From Prevotellaceae bacterium (lineage in GTDB: Bacteria > Bacteroidota > Bacteroidia > Bacteroidales > UBA932): a stretch of DNA of 43,522 nt. Below the pieces are notes generated by a model. The model was given only the letters and a program-made list of their open reading frames with translations. It had not been told where the DNA came from and did not search any database. Made by a program: the position numbers and the translations under genes. Shown piece by piece: positions 16,280 through 25,500 of the stretch. The stretch lies in contig JAISLN010000203.1 in assembly GCA_031290835.1 (NCBI GenBank), positions 1 through 43,522 of the forward strand, given 5' to 3'. Within the stretch, counting starts at the first letter, position 1. Every line of letters starts with the position of its first letter.

Positions 16280-18640
16280 CTAAAAAAAACATTTCAGCGT
16301 TTTTGAGAAATTTCTTGTGCTAACCGAAATAAGGTATATTCCTCTTGCGTATCGGCTCAAATCCAGCTGCTGCACTGAGGTTTTTCCGGCCTGCCGCAGC
16401 ACTATTCGGCCGCAAATGTCATACACCGTCAAGCTTACGTCGTCAGGCCCGTTGTAGCTGCCTACCTCAACGTTCACCACTCCCTTTTCGGAGGGGCTTG
16501 GGTAGAGCTTTACTTCGGGAAATGGGCTTACGTACTGCGCAATGCCCGTTGGGACGTCCTTAAAGAGCTGGCTTTGCGGAATAACTTCGCGCGACTGAAA
16601 AGCGCTTGCCCACTCCAGCTTGCATCGCGCCGTAGCGCGGTCGTCGTAGTACTCCAGCTTCAAATCGTACTTTTCGCCTGCGGTTAGCGCAATGGTTGCG
16701 GTTAGCGTAGCTGCTCCCGGGGTTGTTTGGCTTTCAGCCCAGCCGTCAATCATCAGCCGGTTGTCTATCCACAGCCTGCCGCCTTTGTCGCAGGTGAGGT
16801 AAAAGGTGTAGGTTTCCGAGTATCTGGGCATAACCTTTCCCTTCCAGCGGATTGAAAAATTATCGGTGTTAGCGCCTTCTATCGGCAGGCGGGTTCCCCA
16901 GTCAAAGTTTACGGTGGGGTCGATTCGGCTGGCCACCTCCGTTTCAAAGGCGGTTCCGTTGAAGTAGGCGCCGGTAAGCCCTTCGCCGTCGCCTTCCGTA
17001 CCGCCCGGATTTACGGGCAGCTTGTTATGCTCGCGCAGGAGCTGAAAAATATGGTCGGGGCGAACAAAAACGTACTTTCCGGAGTATTCGCCCGAGCTAA
17101 AGTATTCTTTCACCGCTTTGAAGCCGGTGGGGTTTACTTCGCTGTTCCACGGGTTGCCCTGAATGATGAGGAAGCGCGGCTCCGTAGGGTTCCATCCGTT
17201 AGAGTGGGTGATAATATGGTCTTTCATTGCCTGCACGCCCGTGCAGTAGTTGCACGAAAGGGGCTTTCCCGGCAGCTTGCTGGCGTAGAGGCTTTGCGCT
17301 CCGCCGGTGTTCTGCGCCGTCAGCCCAAGTAGGGTAGGGGCGTTGTCGGCAAAGATGTTCCCCACGTTCTTGTCAATACCGCCGGTAATGGTGTTCCAAA
17401 CCGTAATAACCCTCAGCCCCGCCGCCACGTTGTAGGCTTCGGTTTTGGCAACAAAATTCGCCAGCTCGTCGCTCAGCGAACGGGTTATCCACGTGTTGGG
17501 GTAGGTGTAGCCATAGCCCGACGGCCCGGAAATGAGGTTGTCGTTGTCGGTAGCGCTCCGGTGGAAGTAGCTCAGCGCCGCCGGCATGGCGTCGACCATT
17601 GCGGGCGAAATTGTCCAGCCGATGGGCACGGAGCCGCGGTTGGGGTCGTCCCAGAACCTGCGCATGCGGTGCTCTACGTACTGCAGGTTGTCGCCATCGC
17701 TAATGATGAACGCGACATAAATTTTATTCTCCAGCGCAGGCTTGGCGGGCATTGGACGGATGTAGATGCTGCGCGACGTTCCGCTGTGAAAGGTCAGGTT
17801 GGTGCAGTAGTCGCTGGCAATGGTTGTAAATCCGTAGGTTGACAGGCGCTCCACGCCCGGTTGCTCTTCTGGCCACCAGCCCATGTAGTTTGCGCCGGCG
17901 GGCATCAGCGCCAAAAAGCGGTTGAGCAGCTCGCTTTCGGCGGGTTTGTTCGGGTCGAGCCAAACGACCGCCGCGCCAAGCGCCACGGCGTATTCGCGCA
18001 GCGCCGCCTTGTGAAATTCGGGGCTCAGGCCAATCAGCAGGCGCTTGTCGATGTGCCTGTTGGGGTTGCTCCAGCAGCTGTCGTACAGCGCTTGGTACAC
18101 TTGCAGCGATGAGCTGAAGCGCCCGCGCAGGTCGGCCACAATCGGGAAGCTGTACGGCGGGGAGGTTAGCGTGCTCAGCAGCGTTGGCGAAGCTATGAGG
18201 GCGTTTAAATCTTTTGCCAGCGCGCTTGCCAAGTTGACCGTATGCAGCTGCGCCGGGTCGTAAGCTATCAAGCCCGAAATTTCCGACTTGTACTTTTGCA
18301 GCGCCGCCCAGGGGGTTGTCGTATTATAGCTTACACCGAGCGAGCTGAGCCACGTGAATGGCCCTTCGGCAAAGGCGTCGCCCTCGTAGGAGAAGATGCG
18401 CGGCTGCCTGCGGTTGACAAGCCCCTTGAGCGATGCAAAAAGGTACATTTCGGCGTCGGTGTTGCTGTTGAGGTAGATGTGGTCCTGCACCTGCGCCGGA
18501 GCCGGAAATGAGGGCAGCAGCTGTCCTTCGGGCCATGTGAGCTGTTCCGCCTGTCCATCGTCCTGTTCGGCGCCGGCGCTAATGCTTGCAAGTAATGTAA
18601 GCGCTAATACCGTGATTTTTATCTTTATGAGCGTGCTCAT
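16280..18640 (-). CDS. GxGYxYP-domain protein with PA14 domain and T9SS sorting domain
   Basis: 786 aa; literal GPSGYGYTYPNTW motif; PA14-like GLTGAYFNGTAFE...RWKGKVMPRYSETYTFYLTCDKGGRLWIDNRLMIDGWAE; C-term KLYPSPSEKGVVNVEV...LSRYARGIYLISVSTRNFSKTLKCFF. Confidence 0.88.
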   Translation of the reverse strand: MSTLIKIKITVLALTLLASISAGAEQDDGQAEQLTWPEGQLLPSFPAPAQVQDHIYLNSNTDAEMYLFASLKGLVNRRQPRIFSYEGDAFAEGPFTWLSSLGVSYNTTTPWAALQKYKSEISGLIAYDPAQLHTVNLASALAKDLNALIASPTLLSTLTSPPYSFPIVADLRGRFSSSLQVYQALYDSCWSNPNRHIDKRLLIGLSPEFHKAALREYAVALGAAVVWLDPNKPAESELLNRFLALMPAGANYMGWWPEEQPGVERLSTYGFTTIASDYCTNLTFHSGTSRSIYIRPMPAKPALENKIYVAFIISDGDNLQYVEHRMRRFWDDPNRGSVPIGWTISPAMVDAMPAALSYFHRSATDNDNLISGPSGYGYTYPNTWITRSLSDELANFVAKTEAYNVAAGLRVITVWNTITGGIDKNVGNIFADNAPTLLGLTAQNTGGAQSLYASKLPGKPLSCNYCTGVQAMKDHIITHSNGWNPTEPRFLIIQGNPWNSEVNPTGFKAVKEYFSSGEYSGKYVFVRPDHIFQLLREHNKLPVNPGGTEGDGEGLTGAYFNGTAFETEVASRIDPTVNFDWGTRLPIEGANTDNFSIRWKGKVMPRYSETYTFYLTCDKGGRLWIDNRLMIDGWAESQTTPGAATLTATIALTAGEKYDLKLEYYDDRATARCKLEWASAFQSREVIPQSQLFKDVPTGIAQYVSPFPEVKLYPSPSEKGVVNVEVGSYNGPDDVSLTVYDICGRIVLRQAGKTSVQQLDLSRYARGIYLISVSTRNFSKTLKCFF

Positions 18641-18758
18641 TTGTGGAAATTTTGAATTTTAAATTTTGAATTTTGAATTGGCTTCGCCGAACTCCGCGGC
18701 GCGACGCTCCCAAAAAAAGTGTCGTCCTTGCGGGACTTTGCACTCCGCCGCCGCTCTT

Positions 18759-18960
18759 GCATCCCGTAGGGGATGCGTCTCTCGGTAGAAACGACAAACC
18801 TCTCCTCTTCTTTGCATCCCGTAGGGGATGCGTCTCTCGGTAGAAACGACAAACCTCTCCTCTTCTTTGCATCCCGTAGGGATGCGTCTCTCGGTAGAAA
18901 CGACAAACCTCTCCTCTTCTTTGCATCCCGTAGGGATGCGTCTCTCGGTAGCAAGGTTGC
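18759..18960. repeat. Tandem palindromic array, unit ~54-55 bp: GCATCCCGTAGGG(G)ATGCGTCTCTCGGTAGAAACGACAAACCTCTCCTCTTCTTT
   Basis: Unit starts at 18759, 18814, 18869, 18923; linker identical within this array but different from the 15.7-kb array. Confidence 0.95.
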
Positions 18961-18990
18961 CGCTCCTTCTCCCTCCGTATCCCGTGGGGT

Positions 18991-19136
18991 GCATCCCTAC
19001 GGGATGCAAAGAGAGCGGGGGGCAGGGCTTTTCTACCGAGAGATAATCCCTACGGGATTAGCTGGCGCCCTCAACTCTACGGGCTTTTCTACCGCCAGCT
19101 CAACCCTACGGGATTAGCTGGCGCCCTCAACTCTAC
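18991..19136. repeat. Mixed palindromes of the same family in opposite orientation plus direct repeat CCCTACGGGATTAGCTGGCGCCCTCAACTCTAC (two copies, the first extended by GGG)
   Basis: GCATCCCTACGGGATGC at 18991-19007; TTTTCTACCGAGAGATAATCCCTACGGGATTA ending 19060; direct repeat ~19048-19080 and ~19103-19135. Confidence 0.88.
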
Positions 19137-19304
19137 CAATGATGAAAATTTATTTTGCTCATTATCAATATCTTGAATTTATTCGCTGCGGGGAATTAGG
19201 AAACAAAAGGAACGCCTTTTGCTTATCCTCCTCACCCTGCCGAATGTAGAGACGCGGTATTATCCACGTCTCTACTATCCGCATCATATTTGTATTTATT
19301 GTAT

Positions 19305-19380
19305 TTAAAATTTAGAATTTAAAATTTAGAATTTAAAATTTAGAATTTCCAAGCTGCGCAATCAATTCAAAATTCAAAAT
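19305..19380. repeat. AT-rich direct/inverted repeat (AAAATTTAGAATTT)n ... AATTCAAAATTCAAAATT
   Basis: Direct inspection; similar blocks at 8730-8826, 13120-13160 and 18650-18680. Confidence 0.8.
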
Positions 19381-20376
19381 TTATTCAAAGATAAATTGCT
19401 GGTCTTCTTCCGGGATTAGGGTGTTCTGGAGGCGCTCCATGCGCATGGAGACGTTTTTTACCCGGTAATGTATCGGGTCTTGCGGGTTGGTAAAATCCTT
19501 AAAGCTGTAGGTCAGCTTTATGACCGTATAGTGCCGCTTCAAGTAGGGCTTTGTAGGGTCTGTGGTGGTGGAGAGCTCGTAGGTAGAGCCTTCATCCGCA
19601 AACTCTATCCGTGCGCTGTCGGCCGTTAAGGTCAGCGAATTGTCGGAGTTAAACCTCATCCGGATTTTATAGAGCGCCCGCTCTTGCTCCAGCTCCTGGA
19701 CTTGCCCGGCGTAAAAGAACACCGTGCTTTCGTCCACCACGCGGGTTTCCCGCTGCTCTTCGTAGGCGCCGAGCGATTCTACTTCGGCGCCTACGTTGCT
19801 AAGTAGCCATAATTCTCCCCCCGTAGGCGTGTACACACCCGAAAAGTCGTTGAAGGGCACAATCCGCATCAGCGTTTTTATGTACTCTCTGCGGGGAGCG
19901 GGCGCGTAGGTCGAGGTGGACTCAATTTTCAGCGGCAGGACGTACTTATCTACCAAATCCAGCCCCGCCATCCGGAAGTTAATATCCAGCAGGCCTACAT
20001 CTTTTCCGGCGGGTATGGTGGCTGTGGCGCCGTTGGGAAATTCGTAGTATTGCTCCTCCAGCAGCTTGAAGTACAATTTGGTCTGGTATCGGAAGCGGTC
20101 AAAGTTCAGGTCGTCCAGCGTGTCGGGGTCTATGGCAACCGTTACCGCCACATCGCGGTCGTTGCCCGTGGAGCCGCTCACTACCAGCGGTATCTTGTAG
20201 GACGCCACGCCGTCTGACCGGTACTTGAGATAGACGTTTGACACGTTGTTTTTTATTGATCTAACAAATGATACGTTTTTTTGGTATTGCTCGTCTGTCC
20301 ACTCGTCGTTGCAGGCGGGGGAGAGGAGGCAGAGGGCTGCCAGCGCAAGCAGCGCATATATTTTTTTTGTCTTCAT
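19381..20376 (-). CDS. DUF1735/DUF4973-like (BT_3987-type) PUL lipoprotein
   Basis: 331 aa; lipobox LLSPACNDEW; SVYLKY-like YLKYRSDGVASYKIPLVVSGSTGNDRDVAVTVAIDPDTLDDLN; immediately downstream of susD. Confidence 0.8.
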   Translation of the reverse strand: MKTKKIYALLALAALCLLSPACNDEWTDEQYQKNVSFVRSIKNNVSNVYLKYRSDGVASYKIPLVVSGSTGNDRDVAVTVAIDPDTLDDLNFDRFRYQTKLYFKLLEEQYYEFPNGATATIPAGKDVGLLDINFRMAGLDLVDKYVLPLKIESTSTYAPAPRREYIKTLMRIVPFNDFSGVYTPTGGELWLLSNVGAEVESLGAYEEQRETRVVDESTVFFYAGQVQELEQERALYKIRMRFNSDNSLTLTADSARIEFADEGSTYELSTTTDPTKPYLKRHYTVIKLTYSFKDFTNPQDPIHYRVKNVSMRMERLQNTLIPEEDQQFIFE

Positions 20377-20414
20377 TGCATAAAAATTTTAGAATTGTTC
20401 AACATCGGTTTTCG

Positions 20415-22511
20415 CTATTCGGTAAAGTATGACCAGCCCGGATTTTGGGTTAGATTTCTGTTTCGCCTCAGCTCCGTGTGCGAAATAGGCCACAGGTACA
20501 TTTTATCCACAAAGACGCTCGGCAGGTTGAGCACGTCAACGGGGGTATCGAAGCGCTCCCGCTGGGAGGAGGTCATGTTCATGTTGAAGCCTCGCACTAC
20601 GCTGTTTTCCTCTACGGGCGCGTCTTTCCAGCGGCGCAGGTCAAAGTAGCGGTGTCCTTCGCCCATCAGCTCTATTTGCCGCTCGCGCTTCAGCTTTGCC
20701 CTAAACTTGTCGGCGTTATCGTAAACCTCCGGCTCAAAATCGGGCAGCCCGGCGCGGATGCGTACCGGCTTTATGCCCGACCGCATTTGGGCAATGCTGC
20801 GGCTTACGGGAATCGACCTCGCGCCGTCGTACGAGGGGATGGCGTAGGCGCCGCTCAGCTCGTTCAGCGCTTCGGCGTAGATCAGCAGCACTTCGGCGTA
20901 GCGGATGGCCGGCTCCGGCTTGAAGAGTATGCCCCCGTAGGAGGTGGTAGTTTCGCGGTAATCCCTGGGATGGTAGTACTTTTTGATGCCTATGCCGGTA
21001 GGCAGGTAGTACATTGGCTCGCTCGGCTTTTTGCCGTTTTCGGAATCGCGGTAGTAAAATGCCTGCTGGTAGAGGCGCGTTTTCTGGGTTCGGTCGGGGT
21101 AGCCCTCTGCCTCCCAAATGCTGCCGTTGTAGGCCACCGAAGCGTAAAATCGGGGCTCGCGGTTGAAGTGCTGTAGCGATACTCCCGGCGGCAGGGGCAG
21201 GAATTTACCGTAGTAGTTGTCGGCAGCGGGGTCGTTGCTGTAGGTAGAGGGCGTATAGCCTTTAGGTCTGGCGCCATCCGGCGGAAATTCCGTACCGTCG
21301 TTCATGTAGTAGGCGTCGTACATTTTCAGGCTCAAGCCGTGCGTGTTCCAGCCGTTCATGGTGCGGGGCATTTGGTGGGCTGCCAGCGCCTTTACGTCGT
21401 CATTATTGCGCTGGTTTACGCCCCTCGTAAATATCAGCTCTGTGGAGCCCCATGCCCGCATGTCGCCGTTGAAAACTTGGCGGTACGATTCAAACGGGTC
21501 GATGTTCTTCCAGCCGTCGGGCCAGTAAAGCTCCGAAAATTCATCGTGGGCAGGGGGCGGAATAGTTGCCGGATAGTAGTGGTAATCATACGTCAGCCAT
21601 GCTTGGAAGCCTATTTTGGAGGCGTCGATGGGCTGGTCGCGGAAGGGGACGGTGTGCAGCTCATAAACGCCTAGGTCCATCACCTCCTTTGCGGCAGCGG
21701 CGGCTTTAGCCCACTTGGTTTCGTCGCGCGTTTCCGACACCAAGCGGTTGCCTTCGTGGTCAACCAGCTGCGCCGCCCAGCCGTCGGTGTTGCCGTTGAA
21801 GAGTGGGCTTGCCGAGTAGAGGTAAACTTTGGCGCGGGCGGCAAGGGCAGCCCCTCTGGTAGGGCGGGCTATGTTGGTGTTGTCGCGGAGGCTTAGGGGC
21901 AGCTCCTGCGCGGCAAGCGCCAGCTCGCCGGCAATAAATTCGGCGCAGTCGCCGTAGGGGCTGCGGGGTATGGCCAGCTCTTCGTAGTCCTTGGTGAAGT
22001 CCAGCCCTTCGAGGGGCAGGATAGGAATGGGGCCATACTTGCGCAGCAGCAGCCAGTAGAGGTAGGCGCGCACAAAGCGGGCTTGCCCCTTGCGGTCGGT
22101 AATTTCTTCCTGCGTCAGCTCCTTGCTGCACTTGTCTATGTTGAGGATGTAGGTCGAGGCGTCGCGGATACCTCGGTAGCAGCGCTCCCACGAGCCTTGT
22201 TCGTCGCTTTCTTTGTAATCGCCGTTCTTGAACTTGTCGTAAGTCCGCCCGTTGTCGTTAATTTTTCTCCGGTCGTTAAAGTACATATCGTCGGTAATTA
22301 TGTTGAAGAGCGCCGTTTCTTTGCTGCCCACGTCCATGTTTTCCCCTTCCAGGCGCTCAAACACGCCCGCCAGCCACTGGTCGGAGTAGTCTTTGCTCTC
22401 AAAAACGGTTTCTATGTCCATGGTGTTTTCCAGCAGGTGGTCTATGTCTAGGTAGTCCTTGCAGCCACCCGAGAGCAGCACGACAGAGAGTATAAATAAT
22501 ATTTTTTTCAT
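20415..22511 (-). CDS. susD: RagB/SusD-family nutrient uptake outer membrane lipoprotein
   Basis: 698 aa; lipobox SGGCKDYLDID; RFVRAYLYWLLLRKYGPIPI; ARAKVYLYSASPLFNG; AEVLLIYAEALNELSG; RERQIELMGEGHRYFDLRRWK. Confidence 0.96.
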   Translation of the reverse strand: MKKILFILSVVLLSGGCKDYLDIDHLLENTMDIETVFESKDYSDQWLAGVFERLEGENMDVGSKETALFNIITDDMYFNDRRKINDNGRTYDKFKNGDYKESDEQGSWERCYRGIRDASTYILNIDKCSKELTQEEITDRKGQARFVRAYLYWLLLRKYGPIPILPLEGLDFTKDYEELAIPRSPYGDCAEFIAGELALAAQELPLSLRDNTNIARPTRGAALAARAKVYLYSASPLFNGNTDGWAAQLVDHEGNRLVSETRDETKWAKAAAAAKEVMDLGVYELHTVPFRDQPIDASKIGFQAWLTYDYHYYPATIPPPAHDEFSELYWPDGWKNIDPFESYRQVFNGDMRAWGSTELIFTRGVNQRNNDDVKALAAHQMPRTMNGWNTHGLSLKMYDAYYMNDGTEFPPDGARPKGYTPSTYSNDPAADNYYGKFLPLPPGVSLQHFNREPRFYASVAYNGSIWEAEGYPDRTQKTRLYQQAFYYRDSENGKKPSEPMYYLPTGIGIKKYYHPRDYRETTTSYGGILFKPEPAIRYAEVLLIYAEALNELSGAYAIPSYDGARSIPVSRSIAQMRSGIKPVRIRAGLPDFEPEVYDNADKFRAKLKRERQIELMGEGHRYFDLRRWKDAPVEENSVVRGFNMNMTSSQRERFDTPVDVLNLPSVFVDKMYLWPISHTELRRNRNLTQNPGWSYFTE

Positions 22512-22535
22512 AATATATTAAATTTTAAAAGTTAA

Positions 22536-25500
22536 TTACATCTTAATTGATATACCGAAAGTGAAAGTTTTTGCCAATGGGTACTTCATCCCGTCGCCGC
22601 TGGCGAGCTCCGGATCCCAGAGCTTTAGGGAATCCCACACAAACAGGTTGGTGCCGATAAAGAAGATGCGCAGGTTGTTGATATGCGCCTTAGTGCTCAT
22701 TTGCTTCGGGATGGTATATCCTACCTCCAGCGTTTTGAAGCGCAGGTAGGCGCCGTTGGTCAGCCAGAAGGTAGAGCCGCGGTAGTTGTTGTCTGTTCCG
22801 CTGGTTATCAGGCGCGAGTACTTGCTCATGTCTCCCGCCCACTGTAGCTCGGTGTACGATAGGCGCGGGAAGCGCGCATCGGCGCGCTCCGTTTCGGGCG
22901 TGCCCGATATTTCGCGCGAAATCCACCGGTTGTTGGGGTCGCCTACTATGCTGAGGATGTTTCCCCACTCGCCGTCCACAAACGGGCGTACGCCAAAGCC
23001 GTTGAGGAAGTACGACGACTTGCCGGCGCCCTGAAAGTGGATGTTGAAGTCTATCCCCTTCCACATTACCGATAGCCCCGCCCCGTAAACCAAGTTCGGT
23101 ACGCGGGTGGCGCCTATGGCCACTATGTCGTTGTCGTCAACAATGCCGTCGCCGTTTACGTCCTTATACTTAATGTCGCCGGGCAGGTAGTCGCCAAACT
23201 TTTGCGTGGGGCTGTTGCGGATGTCGTCAAAATCTTCAAAGAGCCCCAGCGCAATAAGGCCCTTGGCCTGATTCCAGCGGTAGCCCTGCGTCATTTTGTA
23301 GGCTAAGGTGTTGGCCTCCTCGTCGTACTCCAGCACCTTGTTGTGGGTGTAGGTGATATTTCCGCGCAGGGTAAAATCCACCTCGCCCACGCGCTGAATG
23401 ACGTTGAGCTGCCCGTCGAACCCGCGGTTCTCCATTTTGCCCACGTTGGCCCAGGGCTCGTTGGTGATGCCCACCATGCTCGACAGCTTGGTGCGGTGCA
23501 TGTAAATATCGCTCCGCACGTCCTTGAAGACGTCTATTGTGCCGGAAAACTTTTCCCCAAACAGGCGCAGGTCAACCCCGAAGTTGTGCTTGGTAGAAAT
23601 TTCCCACGAGAGCGACTGTGGGGCAACCGTGGTGTAGCGCCGGGCTACGTACGAGTTGACGTTGTTTACATCGCCGAAGTCATAGTCGGCGGTTACGTTG
23701 CCCTCACCGTCCCTCATTTCTCCAATTTTTTCAATGTAGGGGAACCGGTCGTCGGCAATTTTTTCGTTACCCACCTTTCCGTAGGAGTAGCGCACCTTAA
23801 GGTATAGCCAGGAGAGGTAGGGTTTTAGCCAGGGTTCTTCCGAAATGTTCCATCCGCCGGAGATGGCCGGAAAGAAGCCGAATTGGTATCCGGTTTTGAA
23901 GACCTCCGATCCGGTGTAGCCGCCGTTGAACTCCACAAGGTAGCGCCCCATCAGGTCGTACATTACGCGGCCTGCCAGCGACTGGCTGCGGCGCGGGATG
24001 CCCCGCTTGATGTCTTCGCCTACGTTCGACGTTTCCACCTGCTCGCGCTGGGAGTACTTTACCATCGAGCTCACGTTGTGGTGCTCCAGAAAGCGGCGGT
24101 TGTAGTGCAGCTCCGCTTCGAGGTTAAAAATTCGCTCGCCCCACGATTCGGACACCTGTATCATCTGCTGCTCGGTGGATACCCGCTGGTAGTTAAGGCT
24201 TCCGTCGGGGTTGCGACGCCGCGCCGCGCGGTATTGCTCGGGCCACATCTGGTGCCAAATGTTGTTCTTGTTGTCGGAGTCGAACGCAAAGCGGCCTGTA
24301 AAGCGGAGCCCCTCGGTAATGAACTTGAAGTCCTGGTCGAGGGTGATGTTCGTTTCCACCTTGCTTCTCCAAAATTCCCGGTAGCCGGTTTCGGCGGCAA
24401 GCGTCCAGGGGTTGGTAAAGCCGCCCGTGCCCATGGCGGGTATTCTGCCGTCGGAGTATATTACCGGCGTAGAGTTCGGCGTAAATCCGCCTATTGAGCC
24501 CCAGATATCGCCGGCTAACCCTGCCTTGTTTTGGCTTTCAAAAAATCCGCCCACGCCGGTGCGCAGCACGGTGGTGGGGGTAATGTCTATGTCAACGTTG
24601 GCGCGGTAGTTCCAGCGGTTGAGGTTGGCGTTTGTTTTGTAGTCCTTCAGCGCTGCGTCGGACTTGTACATTCCCTCTTCGTTGAGAAAGCTCCCCGACA
24701 CAAAGTAGCGCGTCGTAGCCCCGCCGCCGTCAATGTTGATGTTGGCCCTGTAAATGCTGGCGCCGTCGCGCAGCAGCACGTCCTTCCAGTCCACATTCGG
24801 GAGCACATCCGGGTCGAGGTTGTACTTTATGATGTCCAGCTCGGTGGGCGTGTAGAGCGCCTCTTGGTTGCGCGTAAGGCGGGCTTCGTTGGCCAGCGTG
24901 GCGTAGGTGTAGCCGTCAACAAATTCGGGGGTGCGCGTGCGGGTGTTGTAGCTGTACTCCGCCTTGGTGCTGATGTTTATTTTTCCCGATTCGCCGCGCT
25001 TGGTGGTAACCAGCAGCACGCCGTTGGCGCCGCGCGACCCGTAGATGGCGGTGGCCGAAGCGTCCTTTAGCACGGAGATAGACTCGATGTCCTCCGCGTT
25101 GAGCTCGTTAAACGGGCGCTCAAAGCCATCCACCAGCACAAGGGCGCCGTCTCCCGCGCCAAACGTAGATACGCCGCGTATCCAGAACTCCGAAGCGTTG
25201 GAGCCCGGCTCGCCCGACGTTTGCATGGAGATAATACCCGCAACGTTGCCGGCCAGCGCGTTGGTGATGTTGGCCGTAGGTATCCTGAGGGTTTTCATGT
25301 CGATGGTGGTTATTGCGCCGGTCAGCGTTTCCTTTTTCTGGGCGCCCGCCGCCGTAATCACAATTTCTTCCGTTACAGAAACCTCGTGCTCCTTCAGCAC
25401 AACGTTGATGGTCGTTACCTCCTTCACCAGCACCTCTTGCGTTTCAAACCCAAGGTAGGAAAATATCAGCGTGGAGTAGAGGGTGGTTTTAATGCGGTAC

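Noticed and set aside
15702-18960. CRISPR array at 15.7 kb, 18.8 kb or 5.5 kb
   Set aside because: Regular ~52-56 bp spacing with palindromic repeats is CRISPR-like, but the intervening sequences are nearly identical within each array and no cas genes are present.
18579-19117. ORFs at 18579-19117 (RETHPYGMQRRGEVCRF..., MRLSVETTNLSSSLHPVG...) as proteins
   Set aside because: Same reason: open frames on both strands created by repeats with no independent coding signature.
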